This document shows, piece by piece, positions 8,673 to 17,165 of a DNA stretch of 64,000 bases (position 1 is the first letter of the stretch; each line of letters opens with the position of its first letter). Origin of the DNA: Arenibacterium halophilum (GTDB taxonomy: Bacteria > Pseudomonadota > Alphaproteobacteria > Rhodobacterales > Rhodobacteraceae); NCBI RefSeq assembly GCF_005938225.1, contig NZ_VCPC01000001.1, positions 620,001 to 684,000 of the forward strand, in the 5' to 3' direction. Made by a program: the position numbers and the translations under genes. Under the pieces are notes generated by a model. It ran no database searches. It was not told the origin of the DNA and was given only the letters and a program-made list of their open reading frames with translations.

Positions 8673-9134
8673 ATGGCACATGCACAGACATCCCCTGTCC
8701 CATCGATGCGACCAGCCATGACGGCCCGACTTCAAGCCGAAACTGGACTGGACGAAGCGGTCTTGCACGAACTTGTTCACGCGTTCTACGCGAAGGTCAG
8801 ATCCGACGCCCAACTGGGTCCCATCTTCGAAAGTCGCATTGTCGATTGGGAACCACACCTCGACCGAATGACAGCGTTCTGGTCATCAGTAGCCCTGATG
8901 ACGGGGCGCTACCATGGCGCGCCGGTTCCCAAGCATATCGGGCTCCCAGTCCGCTGGAGCCACTTTGAACGCTGGCTCAGCCTTTTCCGCGAAACCGCAG
9001 TAGAAGTCTGTCCACCCGCCGGGGCCGCGCACGTCATAGAACGGGCCGAGCGGATAGCACGATCTCTGAATATGGCCATCCAAGATGCCGATCGTGATGG
9101 CGTGCCCAGCCTTTCGCGAGCTGACAATGGTTGA
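8673..9134 (+). CDS. Group III truncated haemoglobin
   Basis: A 153-residue haem protein. The core matches trHb group III: LHELVHAFYAKVRSDAQLGP, then HLDRMTAFWSSVALMTGRYH, GAPVPKHIGLPV and HFERWLSLFRETA. These proteins bind O2 and NO and are thought to help with nitrosative stress or low oxygen. The true start may be one of several in-frame ATGs (8673, 8706, 8718). The gene overlaps the next one by 8 bases and lies 5' of the cbb3 oxidase genes. Confidence 0.88.
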   Translation: MAHAQTSPVPSMRPAMTARLQAETGLDEAVLHELVHAFYAKVRSDAQLGPIFESRIVDWEPHLDRMTAFWSSVALMTGRYHGAPVPKHIGLPVRWSHFERWLSLFRETAVEVCPPAGAAHVIERAERIARSLNMAIQDADRDGVPSLSRADNG

Positions 9135-9504
9135 AACCGCAAGAATTTCGATAGAGCGTGTTTACGATACCCCAGTAGACAACTCATGTGCACGTCTATT
9201 GGTCGATGGCATATGGCCACGAGGTGTTTCGAAGGACGAACTCTCGATCGATGCCTGGATCAAGAATGTAGCCCCGAGCGCAAACCTAAGGAAGTGGTTC
9301 GACCACGACCGGGAAAAGTGGGGCGAATTTCGAAATCGCTACCTCCATGAACTCGCAGATAACCGAGACGCAGTAGGCGAGTGCCTGGACTGGTGTCGAA
9401 AAGGTCCGGTCATTCTGCTCTACGCTGCAAAAGACCGCGATCACAATCAGGCTGTGGTTCTTCGGGAATATCTCACGCAACGGCTAAAAAGCACTGACGT
9501 GTGA
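9127..9504 (+). CDS. DUF488 family protein
   Basis: A 125-residue protein with the DUF488 hallmarks: ERVYDTP, LLVDGIWPRGVSKDEL, the WFDHDREKWGEF segment and PVILLYAAKDRDHNQAVVL near the end. The biochemical function of the family is not settled. The ATG overlaps the haemoglobin stop (ATGGTTGA), so the pair is translationally coupled; an earlier in-frame start at 9085 would lie wholly inside the haemoglobin gene. Confidence 0.85.
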   Translation: MVETARISIERVYDTPVDNSCARLLVDGIWPRGVSKDELSIDAWIKNVAPSANLRKWFDHDREKWGEFRNRYLHELADNRDAVGECLDWCRKGPVILLYAAKDRDHNQAVVLREYLTQRLKSTDV

Positions 9505-9568
9505 CAAGACCGCAGTCGAGCGCATTGCCCGATCGCTTTGCGCCAGGGCGCAGGAAAGGAGCACCAGT

Positions 9569-9751
9569 ATGACAATTCTCTACCTGCTCATCCCGTTGAC
9601 GATGGTGATGGGAGCCGTCGGTTTACTGACTTTCTTCTGGACGCTGAACAACGGGCAATACGACGACCCACAGGGCGATGCACAGCGAATACTTCAAAGC
9701 GAAGACCGCCCTCTTCTGCCGACGGCACGCCCGGACGAGGAGAAACTATAG
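9569..9751 (+). CDS. ccoS: cbb3 oxidase assembly protein CcoS
   Basis: A 60-residue protein with one N-terminal membrane helix (LYLLIPLTMVMGAVGLLTFF) followed by a short acidic tail including YDDPQGDAQRIL, typical of CcoS, which is needed for cofactor insertion into the cbb3 oxidase. It sits one base before ccoN. The usual partners ccoG, ccoH and ccoI are not next to it. Confidence 0.85.
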   Translation: MTILYLLIPLTMVMGAVGLLTFFWTLNNGQYDDPQGDAQRILQSEDRPLLPTARPDEEKL

Positions 9752-9752
9752 G

Positions 9753-11405
9753 ATGCTGCAACGCCTCACAATCGCGGAAAGACAGTTGGCGCTTGCCATT
9801 TCGATTGCGATCATTTTAGCAGGTTTGCTGATGGCGGCCGCCGGTAGCGGCGACCCAATGGGACCGCACGGTGCCATCGTAATGTTCGCGGGCGCGATCG
9901 TATTTCTTGCTGTTCTTCGTGTAATACAGGACCCTGAACCGCTCGAGAATAGAGCCGAAAATTACTACGACGACCCGACGCGCGTGGGTCTGCTAATATC
10001 GCTTGGTTGGGCGGTCATCGGGATGGGCATGGGAGTCTGGGTCGCAGCGCAGTTGGCCTGGCCTGACCTTCGCTTCGATGCAGCATGGTCAAGCTTCGGG
10101 CGTATCAGGCCGGTGCACACGTCTGGTGTAATCTTCGGCTTCGGTGGCAACGCTTTGATCGCGACATCGTTTCACGTCATGCAACGCACCAGTCGCGCAA
10201 GACTTGCTGGCCATGTCGCTCCTTGGTTCGTTCTTCTCGGCTTCAACCTTTTTTGCGTGATAGCAGCTTCAGGCTACCTCATGGGCGTCACTCAATCCAA
10301 GGAATACGCCGAGCCCGAATGGTATGCGGACCTTTGGCTCGTCGTGGTCTGGGTCATCTACTTCGTGCTTTATATCAGGACCCTCGCGCGACGGAATGAG
10401 CCGCACATCTACGTCGCCAACTGGTATTATCTGGCTTTCATACTCGTTGTGGCAGTCTTGCATATCGTCAACAACCTTGCTGTGCCTGCCAGTTTCGCCG
10501 GCGCCAAGAGCTATTCCGCCTTTGCAGGTGTCCAGGATGCGATGACTCAATGGTGGTATGGTCACAACGCCGTGGCCTTCTTCCTGACAGCCGGCTTTCT
10601 GGGAATGCTCTACTACTTTTTGCCAAAACGGGCTGAGCGGCCGATCTATTCCTACCGGCTATCGATCCTCTCATTCTGGGGCATCACTTTCTTCTATATC
10701 TGGGCAGGGTCGCATCATCTGCACTACACCGCTCTTCCACAGTGGGTGCAGACCCTTGGCATGACCTTCTCGGTCATGCTGCTCGTGCCCAGCTGGGCCA
10801 GCGCAGGAAATGCACTGATGACGCTCAATGGGGCTTGGCACAAGGTGCGAGACGACGCCACGCTGCGCTTTATGATGGTCGCTGCGGTGTTCTACGGCCT
10901 GTCGACGTTCGAAGGCTCGTTCATGGCCGTCCGTGCAGTCAACTCCCTGTCGCACTACACCGACTGGACAGTCGGCCATGTTCACGCTGGTGCAATGGGT
11001 TGGGTCGCGCTAATCACTTTCGGTTCAATTTACGCAGTTGTGCCGACCCTCTGGCAGCGCGAAACCATGTATTCTTGGAAATTGGTTGAATGGCACTTCT
11101 GGCTCGCATTGGCAGGAACGGTCATCTACGTCTTCGCGATGTGGAACAGTGGCATAACCCAGGGGCTGATGTGGCGCACCTACACTGAAAGCGGGACGCT
11201 TACCTACTCCTTCACAGACACGTTGGTTGCTATGCATCCCTACTATGTTGCCCGTGCTGCTGGTGGTGCTCTGTTTCTGGCTGGCGCAATCCTCGCGGCG
11301 ATCAATGTCTACCTGACAATCCGTAATGTCCCGCAAAAGCGAACTGAAGGAGACTACCCAACGCCATCGGAAGCTACGGAACCGGCCGTGCCGGTCGCAG
11401 AGTAA
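9753..11405 (+). CDS. ccoN: cbb3-type cytochrome oxidase catalytic subunit CcoN
   Basis: Haem-copper subunit of the high-affinity terminal oxidase, 550 residues with about 12 membrane helices. Visible landmarks are VHTSGVIFGFGGNALIATSF (haem ligand region), QWWYGHNAVAFFLTAGFLG (CuB histidine), FFYIWAGSHHLHYTALPQW (two CuB histidines and the redox Tyr six residues before them) and DWTVGHVHAGAMGW (haem ligands). The position before the His pair is Ser (GSHH) where cbb3 subunits I know have Pro (GPHH). Start at 9753 follows ccoS directly. Confidence 0.93.
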   Translation: MLQRLTIAERQLALAISIAIILAGLLMAAAGSGDPMGPHGAIVMFAGAIVFLAVLRVIQDPEPLENRAENYYDDPTRVGLLISLGWAVIGMGMGVWVAAQLAWPDLRFDAAWSSFGRIRPVHTSGVIFGFGGNALIATSFHVMQRTSRARLAGHVAPWFVLLGFNLFCVIAASGYLMGVTQSKEYAEPEWYADLWLVVVWVIYFVLYIRTLARRNEPHIYVANWYYLAFILVVAVLHIVNNLAVPASFAGAKSYSAFAGVQDAMTQWWYGHNAVAFFLTAGFLGMLYYFLPKRAERPIYSYRLSILSFWGITFFYIWAGSHHLHYTALPQWVQTLGMTFSVMLLVPSWASAGNALMTLNGAWHKVRDDATLRFMMVAAVFYGLSTFEGSFMAVRAVNSLSHYTDWTVGHVHAGAMGWVALITFGSIYAVVPTLWQRETMYSWKLVEWHFWLALAGTVIYVFAMWNSGITQGLMWRTYTESGTLTYSFTDTLVAMHPYYVARAAGGALFLAGAILAAINVYLTIRNVPQKRTEGDYPTPSEATEPAVPVAE

Positions 11406-11409
11406 TCGA

Positions 11410-12186
11410 ATGTTTCGAAAAATCCTTTCTCCTTTCGCCCGAATGTTCGAATTCCAAGCTCGAACCCACTACCGCGCCGAACGGCACTCGATGGCGTTGA
11501 CGATCGGTATCATTCTTGCGGCTGGCGTCGGAGGGTTTGTTGAAATTGCGCCGTTGTTCACGATCGACGAAACTGTCGAAGCAGCACCGGACATGCGGCT
11601 ATATACGCCTCTCGAACAGGCTGGGCGCGACATATACATCCGAGAAGGGTGCTATGCTTGCCACAGTCAAATGATCCGAACGCTCCAGGACGAGGTGGAT
11701 CGATACGGCCCGTATTCCCTGGCTGTTGAGTCACAGTATGACCATCCCATGCTCTGGGGCTCCAAACGCACCGGCCCAGATCTGGCCCGCGTCGGTGAGA
11801 AATTTTCGGACGAATGGCAAGTCCAGCATCTTATCAATCCGCGCGCGGTCGTGCCGGAATCTGTCATGCCGCAATACGCTTTCCTTCTCGAGAACGAGCT
11901 CGATGTGGAAAGCCTTCCTGCTCGACTGCATGCTCTACGCAGAGTCGGCGTGCCATACACCGAGGATCAAATAGACAACGCGGCAATTGATGCACGCGGC
12001 CAAGCCCGTCCCGAAACAGAGGCAGCCGACGGGGTTTTCCAGCGTTTCGGTGATGACACCAACGTGCGGTTCTTTGACGGCCGCCGTGATCGCGTTACCG
12101 AGATGGATGCGCTCGTCGCGTATTTGCAGATCCTTGGCGGCCTGACTGATTTGCCCTCGCAAACCCGATCTCTGGAAGGAGATTGA
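11410..12186 (+). CDS. ccoO: cbb3 oxidase monohaem subunit CcoO
   Basis: Membrane-anchored cytochrome c subunit of 258 residues. One N-terminal helix (SMALTIGIILAAGVGGFVEI) precedes a single haem site, YACHSQMIRTL within a GCYACH motif, and a KRTGPDLARVG segment typical of CcoO. The first in-frame ATG after ccoN (11410) is used. Longer than the shortest CcoO proteins because of an acidic insertion near residues 160-220. Confidence 0.93.
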   Translation: MFRKILSPFARMFEFQARTHYRAERHSMALTIGIILAAGVGGFVEIAPLFTIDETVEAAPDMRLYTPLEQAGRDIYIREGCYACHSQMIRTLQDEVDRYGPYSLAVESQYDHPMLWGSKRTGPDLARVGEKFSDEWQVQHLINPRAVVPESVMPQYAFLLENELDVESLPARLHALRRVGVPYTEDQIDNAAIDARGQARPETEAADGVFQRFGDDTNVRFFDGRRDRVTEMDALVAYLQILGGLTDLPSQTRSLEGD

Positions 12187-12190
12187 CACA

Positions 12191-12361
12191 ATGGATATCA
12201 CCCACGACCTGACAAGTGTCATCGCCAAGTCCTTCGGATTATTCTATCTACTCACCCTCTCGATCGGCATCGCAGCTTACGCATTCTGGCCTTCTCTTGG
12301 CAAACGCTTCGAGAGAGCCGCCAACAGTATCCTTGACGATGAGGACGGACCATGTCGGTGA
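12191..12361 (+). CDS. ccoQ: cbb3 oxidase small subunit CcoQ
   Basis: A 56-residue protein read directly from the sequence: MDITHDLTSVIAKSFGLFYL, one membrane helix, then a charged tail. Position between ccoO and ccoP and its size identify it as CcoQ, which stabilises the complex. It overlaps ccoP by 10 bases. Confidence 0.85.
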   Translation: MDITHDLTSVIAKSFGLFYLLTLSIGIAAYAFWPSLGKRFERAANSILDDEDGPCR

Positions 12362-13233
12362 AAGAACGCGATCCGTTGACCGGCCACCAGACTACGGGAC
12401 ACGAGTGGAACGGGATAACCGAACTCAATACACGCGTGCCGCGTGCGATCTGGTTCTTCATCATTGTGACCCATGTATGGGCGTTGTTCTACTGGGTCCT
12501 AATGCCCGCCTGGCCGACGGTAAACACCTACACCAAAGGTCTTCTGGGCGTGGACCAACGGCAACAGGTCGAAGCGCGAGTCACCGCAGCAGATGCCAAG
12601 CGCTCCTCCTGGTCTGATCCCATAACTTCGTTGACGCTGGACGAGGTCAGGTCCGACCCCACCTTGATGGCTCATGTCCAACGAACCGCCCCTGCCCTAT
12701 TCGGTGACAACTGTGCAGCGTGCCACGGTGCGCAGGCTCAGGGCGGTCCCGGCTACCCCTCTCTCGTGGATCAAGCCTGGCTCTGGGGAGCGGACGATGA
12801 GACGGTTCTGGAAACCCTCCGGGTTGGCATCAATGCGCCACACCCTGAATCTCGTTTTTCACAGATGATGGCATTTGGGCGAGATGGCCTTTTAGACCGT
12901 GAACAGATCCGCATTGCCGCCGACTACGTGCAATCTCTGTCGCGACCAGCTGAAGAAATCAATGCTGACCGGCTCACTGCTGGTGCCACGCTCTTCGCCG
13001 AAAATTGCGCCAGCTGTCACGGCGAAGATGGCACAGGGTCTCAGGACCTCGGGGCACCCGATCTGACAGACGAGCACTGGATCTACGGCGGAGATGAAAA
13101 TTCGATTTATGATACGATTTTCCATGGCCGCCAAGGCTGGATGCCGGCTTGGGAAGAGCGCCTGAGCGAAACGGAGCGGCGCATACTGACCATCTACCTT
13201 GGTCAACTGAAGGAGACGCACCATGGCGACTGA
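12352..13233 (+). CDS. ccoP: cbb3 oxidase dihaem subunit CcoP
   Basis: Electron-entry subunit of 293 residues with an N-terminal membrane anchor (AIWFFIIVTHVWALFYWVLM) and two cytochrome c domains, haem sites CAACH (about residue 123) and CASCH (about 219). The second domain contains the TDEHWIYGGDENSIYDTIFH and GRQGWMPAWEERL segments characteristic of CcoP. Overlaps ccoQ upstream and the next small gene downstream. Confidence 0.95.
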   Translation: MSVKERDPLTGHQTTGHEWNGITELNTRVPRAIWFFIIVTHVWALFYWVLMPAWPTVNTYTKGLLGVDQRQQVEARVTAADAKRSSWSDPITSLTLDEVRSDPTLMAHVQRTAPALFGDNCAACHGAQAQGGPGYPSLVDQAWLWGADDETVLETLRVGINAPHPESRFSQMMAFGRDGLLDREQIRIAADYVQSLSRPAEEINADRLTAGATLFAENCASCHGEDGTGSQDLGAPDLTDEHWIYGGDENSIYDTIFHGRQGWMPAWEERLSETERRILTIYLGQLKETHHGD

Positions 13234-13396
13234 CAGGACACGAATGTGGCTCACACTCGGTGCACTGACGATCATTTCGGTCTTCGTCCTTGCCAACACC
13301 CATCTTGTGAAGGTTTCACTGGCGTCGCAGCCCGCATGCATTGCCGTTGAGACAGAAGGTGCCGCGACGTATCGCGCGGCGAAACCGTCATGCTGA
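13223..13396 (+). CDS. 57-residue single-helix membrane protein
   Basis: A short gene overlapping the end of ccoP by 11 bases and the next gene by 7. It encodes MATDRTRMWLTLGALTIISV followed by a hydrophobic stretch and a short hydrophilic tail ending in KPSC, with a second Cys in QPACIAV. It is read as one membrane helix (about residues 9-25) with a tail outside. The overlaps on both sides argue that it is real. Not recognised; its place suggests an accessory oxidase subunit or assembly factor. Confidence 0.55.
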   Translation: MATDRTRMWLTLGALTIISVFVLANTHLVKVSLASQPACIAVETEGAATYRAAKPSC

Positions 13397-14271
13397 GCGA
13401 CAAGCTTGCCCCTCCTCCGCCTGACAATCCACACGATGCGGGAATGATCCCTAAAGTCGTTCCACCTTTGCCACGCCAGAGCAGTCATGCCCGCAATCTG
13501 CCTTGGCGCACTGCTTTTTCATGGATCAGTTCCGGGTGGCGCGACCTGTGGTCCAATCCAACCCCCAGTCTCGCATATGGTTTCGGAGTGTTCCTTTTAT
13601 CAGCGCTTGTGGTCTGGTGCCTTTTCCGGCTGGACTTCGACTACGCGCTGCTTCCTGCTCTGTCTGGTTTCATGGTGCTCGGACCACTCATCGCCAGCGG
13701 CCTATACGAAAAGAGCCGAAGGTTGGAGGTAGGCGACACCACAAGGTTCGCTGGGATGCTCCTTGTCCGACCACGGTCGGCTCGTGCTGGCTTCATGATG
13801 GGAGTTTTGCTACTCGGGCTCTTCCTACTTTGGATGCGCGCAGCCGTTTTGATCTATGCGCTGTTCTTCGGCATGGTCGCTTTCCCCGGCATAATGGAAA
13901 TCCTACCAATGCTGTTTCTCACTCCGACCGGATGGAGCCTGCTGATGGTGGGGTGTATCGTCGGAGCACTCTTTGCAGCTTTCGCTTTCGCCATTAGTGC
14001 CTTCGCTTTTCCCATGCTCTTGACCGAACGAACAGATGCTATGTCTGCACTTGGCATCAGCATGGCTATGGTCTGGAATAATTTGTCTGTGATGCTGGCA
14101 TGGGGCGCGATCGTGGTCGTGTTGTTCGCCGCGTCCATTCTCACATTTGGGCTTGCTCTGATCATCATCTTCCCACTCCTTGGACATGCTACCTGGCACA
14201 GCTATCGTGAGATACGAGGTCGCGAAGAAGTGGACCATGATGATGATCGAATGTTCGTGCGACCGGCGTGA
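13390..14271 (+). CDS. DUF2189 integral membrane protein
   Basis: A 293-residue protein with about six hydrophobic helices, including TPSLAYGFGVFLLSALVVWC, LPALSGFMVLGPLIASGLYE and a long FAAFAFAISAFAFPMLLTER stretch, which matches the DUF2189 family often found with cbb3 oxidase genes in alphaproteobacteria. Function is unknown; an oxidase assembly or membrane-stress role is a guess from context. Last gene of the trHb-cco run. Confidence 0.75.
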   Translation: MLSDKLAPPPPDNPHDAGMIPKVVPPLPRQSSHARNLPWRTAFSWISSGWRDLWSNPTPSLAYGFGVFLLSALVVWCLFRLDFDYALLPALSGFMVLGPLIASGLYEKSRRLEVGDTTRFAGMLLVRPRSARAGFMMGVLLLGLFLLWMRAAVLIYALFFGMVAFPGIMEILPMLFLTPTGWSLLMVGCIVGALFAAFAFAISAFAFPMLLTERTDAMSALGISMAMVWNNLSVMLAWGAIVVVLFAASILTFGLALIIIFPLLGHATWHSYREIRGREEVDHDDDRMFVRPA

Positions 14272-14420
14272 GTGCTCAACCTGCTTTTTTGGAGCCCTTC
14301 GCCTAATAAGCATCAGCCGTAGTTCCCAGGCAACGTCTCGGAGATCTTACGGCGCGGTAGCCTTGCACTAACTTTCACACGAACGGCATGAATTTTTGAA
14401 CCTGTCGGAATTTATTGCGT

Positions 14421-14849
14421 TCAATTTTTGACAGCTCGCAAGGCATTACGAAGCGCCTTCCGCTCCTCGAATTCACCAGTCACATCTCGCATTATAGCGG
14501 CGATCATTTTTATTTGCCCGCCGTTATCGAAAATCGGCATAATCGAGAACTGAACCGATATCTGAACGCCGTCCTTACGGGTCGCGGGAACCGACAGAAG
14601 GTCGCCGGCACCATAACGTGTCCGACCTGTCTTCATTGTTTGCTCATAGCCTTCCCAGTGACGGGCACGAAGCCTTTCCGGCGTAATAATGTCGAGTGAC
14701 TGACCAATTGCCTCCGACGCTGCGAAGTCGAAGATCCGCTCAGCACCCTCGTTCCAGAAGCGAATGATACCATCCCTGTCGGAAACGACGAGTGCGTCCG
14801 GCATTCCATCAATGAGAGCGCTTGCCAATGCCTGCTTCTCTTCACTCAC
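14421..14849 (-). CDS. Stand-alone PAS-domain sensor protein
   Basis: A 142-residue protein made of a single PAS domain with no kinase or output domain. Characteristic pieces are MPDALVVSDRDGIIRFWNEG, AERIFDFAASEAIGQSLDII, and a C-terminal DVTGEFEERKALRNAL extension. Such single-PAS proteins may bind haem or flavin and signal to a partner. It overlaps the upstream cyclo-ligase gene by 8 bases, so it is its second cistron. Confidence 0.8.
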   Translation of the reverse strand: MSEEKQALASALIDGMPDALVVSDRDGIIRFWNEGAERIFDFAASEAIGQSLDIITPERLRARHWEGYEQTMKTGRTRYGAGDLLSVPATRKDGVQISVQFSIMPIFDNGGQIKMIAAIMRDVTGEFEERKALRNALRAVKN

Positions 14850-15543
14850 GCTCGAACTCCCTTCCTGCCTCAGTTATGATCGCGTCGAGAGGTATGTCAT
14901 GTGGTTGGGGGAAAATTGTGGAGACACGGGCCGAGGAGAACCCAACGCCAATACTCAATGGCTTAGGCAGTGTGGCACCGAGGGTCCGGTCGAAATATCC
15001 CCCGCCGTATCCCAAACGATAACCTTCAGCGTCCCAGCCAACCAAGGGTGCGATGACGATCTGAGGGTGCAGCTCAGGTTCGGAGGCTGATGGAACCGGT
15101 ATGTTCCAGCGCCCTCTCGTCATGCGCGTTGTCGGACACCATTCCCTGAAGACGAGCGGCCCGGCCTTCCGGACAACGACAGGCAAAGCAATCTGCCAGC
15201 CCTGCCCATGCAGATCATGCATGAGCAAGCGCAGGTCCGGCTCGTCTTTAATCGGCCAAAATAGGCTTACGATTTTGACGGTTGCCGTAGAGCGCTGTTC
15301 TGCAAGCAGCTCGGTAAGATGAGTAGTGAGGGCTTTCGCTACGTATTGCTTGTTCTGTGAGCGCATTGCCTTTCGCTCATTCAAAAGGCGCTTACGCTCG
15401 GCTACACGCCATCTGGCCACATCTCGCGCCTGTTGCGGGTCCACAGCCAAGGGATCGAAGTAGTCCGGAGCGACTTCTCCTGCCAAGCATGGGGGAGAAG
15501 AGAAACCGCCGACACACTTGAAGCCTTCAAAGTCATCAGTCAT
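14842..15543 (-). CDS. 5-formyltetrahydrofolate cyclo-ligase family protein
   Basis: A 233-residue enzyme of the family that converts 5-formyl-THF to 5,10-methenyl-THF with ATP. The C-terminal signature is clear: VIAPLVGWDAEGYRLGYGGG followed by YFDRTLG. The N-terminal 50 residues (FKCVGGFSSPPCLAGEV) form an extension seen in a subset of alphaproteobacterial members found outside folate operons. The ATG at 15543 is chosen over one at 15591 because family sequence begins there. A role linked to the neighbouring NO/oxygen genes is possible but unproven. Confidence 0.82.
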   Translation of the reverse strand: MTDDFEGFKCVGGFSSPPCLAGEVAPDYFDPLAVDPQQARDVARWRVAERKRLLNERKAMRSQNKQYVAKALTTHLTELLAEQRSTATVKIVSLFWPIKDEPDLRLLMHDLHGQGWQIALPVVVRKAGPLVFREWCPTTRMTRGRWNIPVPSASEPELHPQIVIAPLVGWDAEGYRLGYGGGYFDRTLGATLPKPLSIGVGFSSARVSTIFPQPHDIPLDAIITEAGREFERE

Positions 15544-15641
15544 CGTGATTTCCTTAAAAATCCAAATGCCACACGGCACAGATGGTCGCATTCAACTCAT
15601 CTGATACATATAGTAGCGTGGATGACTCGAATAGACACCTA

Positions 15642-15652
15642 AAATACCAATT
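15642..15652 (+). promoter_or_regulatory. Repeat of the haemoglobin-promoter 11-mer upstream of nsrR
   Basis: AAATACCAATT, 12 bases before the nsrR start codon. The same 11 bases occur in reverse complement at 8604-8614 inside the palindromic promoter region of the haemoglobin and DUF6522 genes. Its position would suit autorepression. Confidence 0.4.
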
Positions 15653-15664
15653 CATGGATGTAGG

Positions 15665-16075
15665 ATGCGTTTGACCTCTTTCACCGATTATGGGCTGCGC
15701 ATGCTGATGCGGATGGGCAGCGCTCCGGAGCGCGCGTTCTCCACCGCTGAGCTCGCTCAGGAGTTCCAACTCTCGCGCAACCATCTGACCAAGATCATGC
15801 AAAAGCTCGCGGGTGCCGGGTTGGTCCAGACACGACGTGGCGGCGGCGGAGGAGCAAGGCTTGCCCGACCACCAGAGGAGATCCGATTGGGTGACATCGT
15901 CCGGCTACTGGAAGAAGGCCAGGCTCTGGTCGAGTGTTTTGAGCCTTCGGGTGGCGATTGCACAATAGATGGAGGGTGCCGCTTGAAGTCACGGCTCCGG
16001 GTGGCGGAAATGGGCTTTATCGACAACCTGAACCGGTCAACACTCGCGGATATCACCCTCACTCCGATTGAGTGA
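15665..16075 (+). CDS. nsrR: Rrf2-family nitrite/NO-sensing repressor NsrR
   Basis: A 136-residue regulator. The winged helix lies at the N-terminus (MRLTSFTDYGLRMLMRMGSA; LSRNHLTKIMQKLAGAG), followed by the three-cysteine Fe-S site CFEPSGGDCTIDGGC typical of NsrR. NsrR represses NO-detoxification genes and is released when NO damages its cluster. A shared 11-mer suggests it controls the haemoglobin promoter as well as its own gene. Confidence 0.85.
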   Translation: MRLTSFTDYGLRMLMRMGSAPERAFSTAELAQEFQLSRNHLTKIMQKLAGAGLVQTRRGGGGGARLARPPEEIRLGDIVRLLEEGQALVECFEPSGGDCTIDGGCRLKSRLRVAEMGFIDNLNRSTLADITLTPIE

Positions 16076-16217
16076 CATTGACGATGGCCATTGACCCACC
16101 AAGGCCGAAGCAATAAGTCCGCTTCACGGGGTGATGGCGTCATCCCGTTTCCCATTCAGACCGTCCTGGACGCCCGGACCTGTTCGCGCATCGTTGCCGA
16201 TGCAGAGGAGGTTTTTC

Positions 16218-17165
16218 ATGGCTTTTTTAGATGCTGTTTCCACACGCGAAATCGATATGGATAAGCGCCTCGGTATGCTCGCGATGTGCCTTGCTATGGT
16301 GTTCCTGCCAATCGGGGATGCGATCTCAAAATCACTGACAGCCTATGCCGCCCCCTTCGAGGTGACCGTATGGCGAACGGTCGCCCAAGCGGCATTCTTC
16401 TTGCCAGGAGCCGTGTTACTTCGCCGTCATTTTCGTGGTTCGATCCTATCGCTCGGATCGCTGTTGTCCGCGTGCCTGATCTTGACAGTGACACTATCTT
16501 TGATCACCGCCTTTGCATCGATGCCGATCGCGACGGCCATCGCCATCTTTTTCGTAGAGCCATTGCTGCTCACGCTACTTGCAGGTCCTTTTCTGGGAGA
16601 GGTTCCCGGATGGCGTCGCTATGCCGCTGTAGGCGTTGGCCTCATCGGCGCTCTTGTGGTGATACGGCCGAATTTCGCCACCTTCGGCCCGGTCGTTCTA
16701 CTGCCGCTACTGGCAGCGCTCGCCTATGCCATGAACATGATCGTCATGCGAAAATCCACGCGAACAAGATCCGCGCTAAGCTTTCAGTTTGGTGCTTCGA
16801 TGATCGCAGGAGGTCTTTCGCTGCTTGCGGTCTTGCTGGCGCAGGGGCTCGATATTGACACAACAGGCCTCGCCACCCTTCCTGAATGGGGGCCGTGGGC
16901 ATTGGCTTCTGCGGGTGCGCTTGCTCTTGTGACCTTCATGATGATCACCTTCGCATTCAGCAAAGTCGAGGCGAGCCTTCTCGCGCCGTTCCAGTATCTT
17001 GAGATCGTAGGGGCAACTGCGGTTGGCTACCTGTTCTTCAATGAAGTCCCTGATGGAATGACCCTATTCGGAACGGCGATCATTCTCACATCGGGAGCAT
17101 ACGTGTTCTATCGCGAACGTGTTCGCGGCGTAGACGGCGCGGCCACCCGCCCAAGTGAGCGTTAA
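16218..17165 (+). CDS. EamA/DMT-family transporter
   Basis: A 315-residue inner-membrane carrier with ten predicted helices in two EamA repeats (LAMVFLPIGDAISKSLTAYA opens the first; LALVTFMMITFAFSKVEASL falls in the second). Likely exports a metabolite or amino acid. The ATG at 16218 is chosen because AGAGGAGG lies just upstream; an open frame back to 16131 has no family sequence. It meets the next gene tail to tail with a 4-base overlap. Confidence 0.85.
   Translation: MAFLDAVSTREIDMDKRLGMLAMCLAMVFLPIGDAISKSLTAYAAPFEVTVWRTVAQAAFFLPGAVLLRRHFRGSILSLGSLLSACLILTVTLSLITAFASMPIATAIAIFFVEPLLLTLLAGPFLGEVPGWRRYAAVGVGLIGALVVIRPNFATFGPVVLLPLLAALAYAMNMIVMRKSTRTRSALSFQFGASMIAGGLSLLAVLLAQGLDIDTTGLATLPEWGPWALASAGALALVTFMMITFAFSKVEASLLAPFQYLEIVGATAVGYLFFNEVPDGMTLFGTAIILTSGAYVFYRERVRGVDGAATRPSER

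Noticed and set aside
9753-11405. Possibility that this haem-copper subunit is a nitric oxide reductase
   Set aside because: The CcoN-type His ligands, the redox Tyr six residues before the CuB His pair and the ccoO, ccoQ and ccoP partners identify a cbb3 oxidase.
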